Shown: positions 1 through 6,183 of the stretch, one piece after another
Numbering within the stretch: position 1 is the stretch's first letter
How the letters are laid out: every line of letters starts with the position of its first letter
Origin: SURF-24 sp964537965
Lineage (GTDB): Bacteria; Bacteroidota; Ignavibacteria; Ignavibacteriales; SURF-24
Length of the DNA stretch: 7,652 nucleotides
Reading direction: 5' to 3'
Assembly (NCBI GenBank): GCA_964537965.1
Contig: CAZIDB010000222.1
Coordinates: 1 to 7,652 of the forward strand
Notes under the pieces: generated by a model
Database searches by the model: none
What the model was told of the DNA's origin: nothing
What the model saw: only the letters and a program-made list of their open reading frames with translations
Made by a program: the position numbers and the translations under genes

Positions 1-1
1 G

Positions 2-742
2 TTCCTTTCCGACGAACAATCAACCTCCGTTTATGAAATTGAAAATGATCTGCTCAGATTTGCAGGAAGGAATAATCAACTAAAGAATTTATTCAAGTTT
101 TCCAAAGATAAAAGTAAACTTGTTGCTGTTGATTTAACCGGTCAGGTAGTTTCAATTGATACAACGGCAGAGGATCAAATAAGGTTTACCACACTTACAA
201 AGCTTGATTACCTGCCGGGTTCCATAAACCTGAAGAATTCAAAATTGTATTTTACTTATTCAAAAGTAAGCAGGCTTAACAGCATATTTGATATTTACAA
301 TCCGTCCAACTTTAACAGGTTTGCATTCTGGCGTGCGGGATTAAAAATATTCCGGGATTACCCAATTTTTGGTGTAGGCGATATTGACCTTGCTTTCTTA
401 TACATTCAATACAAGAATGAGTATGACAAGGAAATCCAGGGACACATGCATAACAACTTTATTCACGTCCTCGTTACGCTTGGTGTATTCGGATTTATAA
501 TTATGTGTGCATTGCTTACAAAAATTTTCCTTGTTCATTTGAAAATATATAAAGCTTTAAAGGATAAACCATTTGCTTCGTCCTTTGCTTTGGGTTCGGC
601 AGCTTGCTTTGTTGCGTTTATTGTTTCCGGGTTAACTGAACTAAATCTCTTTGATCATGAAATCATAACGCTGATCTGGTTTATGCTTGGATTAAACTTA
701 GCTTTCTTTTTTAAACTGAAGCCGGCAGAAGAAAAAAGTTGA
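2..742 (+). CDS. O-antigen polymerase/ligase (Wzy_C family), 5'-truncated
   Basis: The frame is open from base 2 to a TGA at 740-742, so the gene starts upstream of the window and 246 residues are visible. The Wzy_C signature is clear: an N-R-F-x-F-W run (about residues 105-110), then RDYPIFGVGD, then HMHNN at 148-152. These match the family's R..W......D.P..GvG and H.HNn elements in the large periplasmic loop. Three hydrophobic segments follow (about 155-178, 192-212, 221-238), and the protein ends in a short charged tail. The family joins undecaprenyl-linked oligosaccharides in the periplasm, either as polymerase (Wzy) or as ligase to lipid A core or protein (WaaL/PglL type). The visible part cannot separate these roles. 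Residues 1 to about 85 form a long hydrophilic stretch ahead of the signature. A TTG at 245 could be read as a start, but the frame is open and coding-like well upstream of it, so it is internal. The gene converges on wcaJ. Confidence 0.88.
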   Translation, partial: FLSDEQSTSVYEIENDLLRFAGRNNQLKNLFKFSKDKSKLVAVDLTGQVVSIDTTAEDQIRFTTLTKLDYLPGSINLKNSKLYFTYSKVSRLNSIFDIYNPSNFNRFAFWRAGLKIFRDYPIFGVGDIDLAFLYIQYKNEYDKEIQGHMHNNFIHVLVTLGVFGFIIMCALLTKIFLVHLKIYKALKDKPFASSFALGSAACFVAFIVSGLTELNLFDHEIITLIWFMLGLNLAFFFKLKPAEEKS

Positions 743-753
743 AGTATGGAAAT

Positions 754-2148
754 TTATTTTCCTTTTAATGACCCCCTGAACATCTGGTAAATTGTAGTGA
801 AGAGAACCTGGATGTCTAACCAGAAAGTCCAATTCTCGATGTACCATAAATCATATTCAAATCTTTTACGTATAAGCAATTTGTTTTCATCTTCATCATG
901 GGCGTCGCCACGGAAACCATGGATTTGTGCCCAGCCAGTTATGCCTGGTTTAACAAGCTGGCGTAGCCTGAATTCATCAACATATTCTTTATACTTTCTT
1001 TCGAACGCAATTGCGTTTGGGCGCGGACCAACAATTGACATATCTCCCATGAATACATTAAGGAACTGCGGAGTTTCATCAATGTTATACTTGCGCAGGA
1101 AGCGACCGAACTTTGTAACACGAGGATCCGACTTATCTACTGTAGAAAACTTTTCATCATGCTTTTCAAAGTCATGCATAGAACGTAGTTTAATGCACCT
1201 GAAAACTTTATTGTTCATACCAATTCTTTCCTGAATAAAAAACACGTGACCTTTTGAAGTAAACTTCTGGATTATTGCCACGAGTGGAATTAGCCATGAA
1301 AGAATAAGCACAATAAAGATGAATGATAAAACAATATCGAAGGCACGCTTTATAACCCGCCAGTGGAATTCTGCTAATGGTTCTTCACGAACGCTTATCA
1401 GAGGAATATTTCCGAAGAATCCTAATTTAAATCTCGACGACAGGAACTTGAAGTAATCCGGAATAATATAAGAACGCACAGCGTATCGGTTACACATTTT
1501 TATAATTGAATCTAACCTGTCAATCTCGTAACCCGGAAGAGCGACCACAACATCATCAATATTTCCTGCCGAGATAATTGTCTCAAGATTGTCTATGCTG
1601 CCGAGATAATTTTTTGGTGAAGGTACATCGTCAAGGAAACCAATAAAATTATAATCCGAATCCTTTGAGGAATTAACCGACTGAAGGAAGTTCTGACCAA
1701 TTTCTCCTGAGCCGATGATAATAAGATTCTGAACATTTATTCCACGCTTATGCGTAAGGTGCAGATGCTTATTTAAAAGTAAATACCCAACCCCGATTAA
1801 AACTGCAACCTGCAGGCTGTAAAGAAAAACAAAGTTGCGAAGGAATAAAGGTTCTTTGATTGCGAACAGGAATATTATTGCGGTAACAATCTGAACAATA
1901 ATGTTCTTAATCGCTTTGATGTAATTATCAAAGAAAGATGCCGAACCGGGATTTTCATAAAGACCAAGTACGTTTGAAGAGAAGAACCACATTATGTTCA
2001 GTATAAACTGGAGAAGAAACATTAATCCGTTTGATAACAATAAGCTTAACGACTGCGCCAGTACTGCCGAAAAAAGAAATACAATGTTGATGATAATAAA
2101 GTCAATCAACTTTCTGATGAAACGTATTTTGCTCTTGTTGTTAATCAT
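754..2148 (-). CDS. wcaJ: Undecaprenyl-phosphate sugar-1-phosphate transferase, WcaJ type
   Basis: This 464-residue protein has the architecture of polyprenyl glycosylphosphotransferases. Several hydrophobic segments lie in the first 130 residues. A Rossmann-like domain with GSGEIGQ at 146-152 (CoA_binding_3 type) follows. A further hydrophobic segment lies at about 270-295, then the Bac_transf catalytic domain. Visible family motifs are KRAFD (267-271), ERIG (307-310), KLRSM (320-324), the Asp-Glu pair 357-358 in IDETPQ, VGPRP (373-377) and PGITGWAQ (401-408). The C-terminal DLWYIENW stretch also resembles E. coli WcaJ. The enzyme transfers a sugar phosphate, glucose-1-P from UDP-glucose in WcaJ itself, to undecaprenyl phosphate and so starts repeat-unit synthesis. 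Length is normal and no catalytic motif is missing. The ATG at 2148-2146 has no Shine-Dalgarno sequence. The gene comes last in the minus-strand block after the largest gap (49 bases), which contains a promoter-like box. Sugar specificity is inferred from similarity only. Confidence 0.95.
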   Translation of the reverse strand: MINNKSKIRFIRKLIDFIIINIVFLFSAVLAQSLSLLLSNGLMFLLQFILNIMWFFSSNVLGLYENPGSASFFDNYIKAIKNIIVQIVTAIIFLFAIKEPLFLRNFVFLYSLQVAVLIGVGYLLLNKHLHLTHKRGINVQNLIIIGSGEIGQNFLQSVNSSKDSDYNFIGFLDDVPSPKNYLGSIDNLETIISAGNIDDVVVALPGYEIDRLDSIIKMCNRYAVRSYIIPDYFKFLSSRFKLGFFGNIPLISVREEPLAEFHWRVIKRAFDIVLSFIFIVLILSWLIPLVAIIQKFTSKGHVFFIQERIGMNNKVFRCIKLRSMHDFEKHDEKFSTVDKSDPRVTKFGRFLRKYNIDETPQFLNVFMGDMSIVGPRPNAIAFERKYKEYVDEFRLRQLVKPGITGWAQIHGFRGDAHDEDENKLLIRKRFEYDLWYIENWTFWLDIQVLFTTIYQMFRGSLKGK

Positions 2149-2162
2149 TCAACTAAAACTTA

Positions 2163-2193
2163 TTTAATAATTTGTCTGCTGTGCAAATTTAAA
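2163..2193. repeat. AT-rich inverted repeat upstream of wcaJ
   Basis: The left arm is TTTAA, a two-base bulge (TA), then ATTTG (2163-2174). The right arm is CAAATTTAAA (2184-2193). They pair as ten base pairs around a nine-base loop. The stem has a single G-C pair and no adjacent T run, so it is a poor intrinsic terminator. Its right arm overlaps the promoter-like box read on the minus strand. It could be an operator or an RNA structure in the wcaJ leader, or simple chance in AT-rich DNA. Confidence 0.25.
2183..2191 (-). promoter_or_regulatory. Candidate Bacteroidota-type -7 promoter box for wcaJ
   Basis: Read on the minus strand this is TAAATTTGC, an exact match to the TAnnTTTG(C/T) -7 element described for the Bacteroidota housekeeping sigma factor. 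It ends 34 bases before the wcaJ ATG, which leaves room for a short leader. About 19 bases upstream is TTTT, a three-of-four match to the TTTG -33 element. It lies in the only sizeable gap of the gene block. The match is short and the region is AT-rich, so chance is a real alternative. Confidence 0.35.
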
Positions 2194-2197
2194 GCTA

Positions 2198-3349
2198 TTA
2201 AGACGTATAAAAAAGCTTGTCGTACAATTCTTCGGTTTTCCAAATCATCCCGGCCATTGAAAATTTATCCTTTAGAATATTACCCGAGTTATTTCCCATC
2301 AGTTTTAATTCTTCCGGATGAGAGCAGAAATAATTAATCCTTTTCCAGAGAGATGATAAATCGTTTAATGAAAAAAGCTCGCCGTTTATTTTATGTTGAA
2401 TCATCTCATTGATAGAGCCTGTATCCGTAGAAAGAACCGGTTTGCAGTAAGACATTGCTTCCAGAATTGCATATGGTAAAAATTCTTTCTGCGAAGGCAG
2501 AATTACAAGATCAGCCATTCTGAAATATGTCTCCATTTCCTGAACAAAACCTAAAAAGAAAATTATGTTTTTAAGTTTCAGGTCACTTACTTTCTGTTTA
2601 ATCTTTTCTTCAAGTGGTCCGTTGCCTGCAAAAAGGATTTTAATCTTTGGATTTAGTTCTTCATTCAAATGACTGAAAGAATCCAGAAAGCTTAAGTGTC
2701 CTTTCTCTGTATAAAACATCGCAGGTAAAAGAACGAGAAAATCATCCTGGTTAAAACCACTTTTCAGCCGTAAAGCATTTTCAACATTACGGGAATCCTT
2801 TAAATCAATTCCATTATAGATAAGATGATTCCTGTCCTTCCTGATGTGCAAGGTTTCTTCAAATTGTTTGCAGGCAAACTCAGATACTCCAATAAAGTGA
2901 ATGTTTCTTGTCGCAAGAAATTTTTCTACCAGGAAATATATAAAACCAAGCCTGTCATTAAACTTGTGGAATGAACCGCCGTGAGGATTGTAAATTATTT
3001 TTTTATACCGGGCTAAGAAAGCAGCTAATCTTCCCAATGCTCCGGCTTTTGCAGCATGCAAATGAATTATATCCGGCTTTGTCTTTTTAATTGTCTTATG
3101 TAATTCAAGAAAGCTTCTAAAATCAGCAGCAGGTTTAAGCTCTCTTTCCATAAATAATTCAACTAAGTTTATATTTGCAGCTTTTAGTTCATCAAGATTT
3201 TTAATAAAAGTTGAATCGGCTCTTCTTGCTGAGTAAATAAAAGTTATATCGTACTTAGATTTATCCAAACCCAGGAGCAGATCTACAATATGCTTTCTTC
3301 CGCCGCCGGAAGCAGTCTCGGTAACCATCAGTATTTTTATTCTGTTCAT
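2198..3349 (-). CDS. Glycosyltransferase family 4 (GT-B, CapM-like)
   Basis: This 383-residue GT-B protein has the marks of family GT4. The N-terminal domain has a Gly-rich acceptor loop GGGRKHI (15-21) and a HLHAAKAGALGR segment (96-107) typical of CapM-like capsule glycosyltransferases, followed by NPHG (121-124). The C-terminal domain has YNGID (178-182), EKGH (215-218), GNGPLE (242-247) and the EX7E motif formed by Glu289 and Glu297, which contacts the nucleotide-sugar donor. Family members are retaining transferases that add one sugar to the lipid-linked acceptor on the cytoplasmic face of the membrane. Donor and acceptor are unknown. The ATG at 3349-3347 lies two bases after the stop of the upstream GT2 gene, which suggests translational coupling; there is no Shine-Dalgarno sequence at normal spacing. 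The length is complete. Confidence 0.93.
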   Translation of the reverse strand: MNRIKILMVTETASGGGRKHIVDLLLGLDKSKYDITFIYSARRADSTFIKNLDELKAANINLVELFMERELKPAADFRSFLELHKTIKKTKPDIIHLHAAKAGALGRLAAFLARYKKIIYNPHGGSFHKFNDRLGFIYFLVEKFLATRNIHFIGVSEFACKQFEETLHIRKDRNHLIYNGIDLKDSRNVENALRLKSGFNQDDFLVLLPAMFYTEKGHLSFLDSFSHLNEELNPKIKILFAGNGPLEEKIKQKVSDLKLKNIIFFLGFVQEMETYFRMADLVILPSQKEFLPYAILEAMSYCKPVLSTDTGSINEMIQHKINGELFSLNDLSSLWKRINYFCSHPEELKLMGNNSGNILKDKFSMAGMIWKTEELYDKLFYTS

Positions 3350-3351
3350 AA

Positions 3352-4353
3352 CTAAAAATTATTCCTGATGATATTACGCATCAAGTTTAAAAATTTTAAT
3401 AAAAATACCGGAAGGTAAGTAGCAGATAATAGTACAAAAACTTTCAGGCTGAATTTCCTTTTTAATAATTCTTTGCAAATGTCCCTTGCTTCTTTTTTTC
3501 TATATGAATCCAGCAGGAAACCGGCCACCCAAATTTTATAAGAATCAACATCAATATCCTGTCTGTGTATAATTTTAGCTTCAGGTTTATATGACGGATA
3601 ATCATCAAAACCTTTCTTTCTTCTTTGTCTTGCAAACAGCTTTATTATTTTATCGGTGCTTAGCTGTTCCTGTCGCCTTGAGAATGAATAACCGCCCGCA
3701 TTCAGGCGCCATTGTCCAAGCACGTCATTTAATTTAACTATATCAGCAACTTCAGAAATACGAAGCCACATGTCATAGTCTTCTCCGTTCTTAAATTTTT
3801 CCCTGTATCCGCCAAGGGCTTCAAAGACTGATTTCCTGAACATTACATCGCTTTGCTGAAAAATATTTCTGAATAATAAAGTTCTCTTGGGATTTTTTGT
3901 TATAATATTTCTCGTACCGATAATATTGCCATCCTGGTCAATCATATCTGCGCCGCCGCCGATTAATCCAACATCAGAATTATGCTCAAGTATTTCAACT
4001 TCCGTTTGCAATCGGTTAGGATAAGAAATGTCATCGGAATCCAATCTTGCAATATATTTGCCCCGCGCTTTGGATATACCGAAATTTGCAGACGCAGTTG
4101 TTCCAGTATTTTCTTTATGGAAAACTTTAATCCTGGAATCTTTTTGTTTAATTGAATCCAGAATTGCAGCAGTCTTGTCTGTTGAACCGTCATCAACAAT
4201 AATTAATTCAAAATCGGTGAAAGTCTGTTTGAGAATACTTTCAATGCTTTTACCTAAATATCTTTCATCATTATAAACACACATTACAACTGAGACGAGC
4301 GGTGTGGAGGAATGGGAATTATCCTGCGTATTTGTTTGCGTTACCTGGTTCAT
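3352..4353 (-). CDS. Glycosyltransferase family 2 (GT-A)
   Basis: This 333-residue protein begins with the GT-A nucleotide-sugar fold. SVVMCVYNDE (21-30) is strand one, VDDGS (53-57) holds the uridine-binding Asp, DSDD (105-108) is the DXD-type metal site, and GEDYDMW (190-196) carries the ED catalytic-base motif of inverting GT2 enzymes. A Trp-Arg-rich segment and RRQEQ (about 215-230) follow, as in many capsule GT2 proteins. A hydrophobic stretch at about 301-323 near the C-terminus may anchor it to the membrane. It would transfer a single sugar to the growing undecaprenyl-linked unit; the sugar is unknown. The first 18 residues are polar, rich in Ser, Thr, Asn and Gln, and precede the fold. 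The next Met, at 24, lies inside strand one, so the ATG at 4353-4351 is the sensible start. That ATG overlaps the TGA of the DUF268 gene as ATGA, a classic coupling arrangement. Confidence 0.94.
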   Translation of the reverse strand: MNQVTQTNTQDNSHSSTPLVSVVMCVYNDERYLGKSIESILKQTFTDFELIIVDDGSTDKTAAILDSIKQKDSRIKVFHKENTGTTASANFGISKARGKYIARLDSDDISYPNRLQTEVEILEHNSDVGLIGGGADMIDQDGNIIGTRNIITKNPKRTLLFRNIFQQSDVMFRKSVFEALGGYREKFKNGEDYDMWLRISEVADIVKLNDVLGQWRLNAGGYSFSRRQEQLSTDKIIKLFARQRRKKGFDDYPSYKPEAKIIHRQDIDVDSYKIWVAGFLLDSYRKKEARDICKELLKRKFSLKVFVLLSATYLPVFLLKFLNLMRNIIRNNF

Positions 4354-5147
4354 TTTAAATCAAGTTTTGTCATTTCAAAAATACCGCAGCCATAGTTACA
4401 ATTGAAACTGGTATTAATACTTTCTTCGGTAAGAATCTGGTTTGTGTGGATATCTCCCGCATCATCAATATAAGCAAATGAATCAACCGAGTACTTCTTA
4501 CTAAACAGATCGAGAAGATAACCTACTGAAAATACTCTGTGTGCATCAAACTCAACACGCTGTTTACCAATCGGAGTTGAAAAATAAAATTTACCTTTCA
4601 GCTTAAGAAGTTTATAAATATTATCTAATCCTTTCAGGTAACCGTAGTAATCAATCTTATCCCCGTACCTGCCAAGACCAAAATGTTCAATTGCATGAAG
4701 GCAGGAAACAGAATCGCAATAATTAACTAAGTTAAAACTACTGTCTGTAAAATCCATTTGCCGGAAAATAATATTTTGTGCGGTACTCTCAAGACTGCGG
4801 ATATCAAACACTTCAACTTTCCTGAAGCAGGCTAAATGGGCAACGAAACCATCTATGCGCGAACCAATATCTACATGCCTCTCCGGATTGTTCTGATAAA
4901 TTTTTTGAGCCACATATAAATCCTGGTGAAAGTAATGCCCGGTAGCCACGCCGCTTTTATCATATCTATCTGATAATTGAGGATAAAGATTTCCGAACTT
5001 AAATTCTTTGTCGCTTCGCCTGTAAGCTTTCCTGAACGAGAAATAGTTTTTAATGTATGAAGGTAATCCTCTTAAAGAATTAAAAAAGACTAAAAGATCA
5101 AGACCTATTGAGCGGAAGAAAATATATGTTCTTTTCAGAATGTTCAT
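4350..5147 (-). CDS. DUF268 family protein, possible methyltransferase-like enzyme
   Basis: I recognise this 265-residue protein as a member of DUF268, a family of unknown function also reported from nematodes. The supporting motifs are GHYFHQDL (70-77), HVDIGSRIDGF (91-101), VFDIR (113-117), HAIEHFGLGRYGD (151-163) and STPIG (190-194). The order resembles a class I SAM-dependent methyltransferase: a D-x-G loop after a strand, an acidic residue ending the next strand (VFD), then an aromatic/His loop after a third strand. The glycine loop is reduced to DIGS rather than GxGxG, so SAM binding is a hypothesis. A hydrophobic, basic N-terminus (about 5-37) could lie on the membrane. The gene sits five bases after the CgeB-like gene and overlaps GT2 by ATGA, so it is made with the glycosyltransferases. 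A role in modifying or capping the glycan is inferred. No signal peptide is evident. Confidence 0.85.
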   Translation of the reverse strand: MNILKRTYIFFRSIGLDLLVFFNSLRGLPSYIKNYFSFRKAYRRSDKEFKFGNLYPQLSDRYDKSGVATGHYFHQDLYVAQKIYQNNPERHVDIGSRIDGFVAHLACFRKVEVFDIRSLESTAQNIIFRQMDFTDSSFNLVNYCDSVSCLHAIEHFGLGRYGDKIDYYGYLKGLDNIYKLLKLKGKFYFSTPIGKQRVEFDAHRVFSVGYLLDLFSKKYSVDSFAYIDDAGDIHTNQILTEESINTSFNCNYGCGIFEMTKLDLK

Positions 5148-5152
5148 AAAGT

Positions 5153-6169
5153 TTAATTGCCTTTAAAAGCTGTCTCACAAAGATTCTTAATATAACTCTG
5201 AGCAGTATGCTCTTTTAAGGATCGTTCATATCCGGCCTGGGCAATTGCATTGCGATGATAATCATTTTTCAGGAAATATTTTATCTGGTCTGCCAGGTTG
5301 TACGGGTTATCGAAGACAGCTATTTCTTTGTCTATTTCATATGCAATGTTTAATCCCGGCACAAAGTAACTTAACTGAAAACCGCCGCAGCCGTTTATTT
5401 CATAATGCCTGCCCTTTACCTGCTCTCTGTTCTTTCTAGTACGAATAATATTTTTTAATGAATGAGCTGAACAAAGTGAATAAAACAGGAAGTTCAGGTC
5501 ATATGAGCTAGCGTTGGATAAGTTAAGGTTAATCTTTGACTGATTAAACACATTAACCATCTCATCTATTGATAACCAGCTTTTATTGCCCGCCCAGCCG
5601 CGGCCAAAGACATTTACTTTTATTCCTTCTTTTGCAAGCAAATTGAAAATCCATTTACGCAAAGCGCTGAATCCGCCGACGAACGAAACATCGTATTTAA
5701 CGGGTAAATCTTTTTTTGAATAGATGGAAGAATTAAATCCAAAAGGAGAATAGATAACCTGCTTTATTCCTTCCGACTGATATTGTTTTAGCATGTAAAA
5801 ATCGGGAGTGGAGAAGTAATCAAAATACTTTATCCAATGCCGGGCAAATTCCCGGCGCCACGGATCATCTATAAAATAACATACTGTTTTTGTTATTCCT
5901 TTTAACTTTAAAACTGTGGGTTCATCAATTTCATTTTTGAATAAGCAGAAAACGGTAACGTCCGGCTTTTCAGACTTAATAAAATCAAAGAGAAGAGAAT
6001 TCATTTTTGCTTTGCCGTAATTCTTATATTCACTCATGAAATCGAATAGTACAATGTTCTCTTTCCCGAATACATCTTCTGCCGGCATAAGCACGTTAAA
6101 ATATTCGTAAGAGAAACCGCGTTCTTTTACGCCGTAATCATACTTCATTAAAACAAAAGCAATTTTCAT
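5153..6169 (-). CDS. CgeB-like glycosyltransferase (GT-B)
   Basis: Read from the ATG at 6169-6167 this is a 338-residue protein beginning MKIAFV. A TTG two codons upstream (6175-6173) is also in frame, but the ATG gives the usual start immediately before the first strand of the fold, so I prefer it. The C-terminal half matches the CgeB-type glycosyl transferases (Glyco_trans_1_2): VSFVGGFS (161-168), FGRGW (188-192), RHYEINGCGG (254-263) with Glu257 in the position usual for donor binding, YEIDKEI (277-283), and a closing AGYERSLKEHT run (312-322). The N-terminal half has DDPW at 101-104. Such proteins are predicted cytoplasmic GT-B transferases; CgeB is named for Bacillus spore-coat maturation, but many relatives sit in glycan loci as here. 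Donor and acceptor are unknown. It follows the flippase by 14 bases and precedes the DUF268 gene by five. No Shine-Dalgarno sequence is visible. Confidence 0.88.
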   Translation of the reverse strand: MKIAFVLMKYDYGVKERGFSYEYFNVLMPAEDVFGKENIVLFDFMSEYKNYGKAKMNSLLFDFIKSEKPDVTVFCLFKNEIDEPTVLKLKGITKTVCYFIDDPWRREFARHWIKYFDYFSTPDFYMLKQYQSEGIKQVIYSPFGFNSSIYSKKDLPVKYDVSFVGGFSALRKWIFNLLAKEGIKVNVFGRGWAGNKSWLSIDEMVNVFNQSKINLNLSNASSYDLNFLFYSLCSAHSLKNIIRTRKNREQVKGRHYEINGCGGFQLSYFVPGLNIAYEIDKEIAVFDNPYNLADQIKYFLKNDYHRNAIAQAGYERSLKEHTAQSYIKNLCETAFKGN

Positions 6170-6183
6170 CTGCAAGTAAGTTA

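Noticed and set aside
245..247. TTG as the start of a 165-residue polymerase/ligase
   Set aside because: The frame is open from base 2, so the gene is simply cut by the window edge.
748..766. GGAAA/TTTCC hairpin followed by TTTT as a terminator for the polymerase/ligase gene
   Set aside because: The stem is only five base pairs, three of them A-T, and it overlaps the end of wcaJ. It is too weak to call as a terminator.
797..1234. Plus-strand open frame of 145 codons
   Set aside because: It lies wholly antisense to the conserved catalytic domain of wcaJ, has no family-like motifs, and is explained as a shadow frame.
3951..3962. Short GCC/CGC repeats here and near 3301
   Set aside because: These encode Gly-Gly runs in the two glycosyltransferases (GGGRK and GGGAD) and are not a repeat element.
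4028..4276. Plus-strand open frame of 82 codons, and an overlapping minus-strand frame at 3963-4199
   Set aside because: Both are shadows of the GT2 catalytic region, where the in-frame product has intact VDDGS and DSDD motifs.
5245..5439. Plus-strand open frame of 64 codons
   Set aside because: It is antisense to the conserved C-terminal domain of the CgeB-like gene and shows no recognisable protein features.
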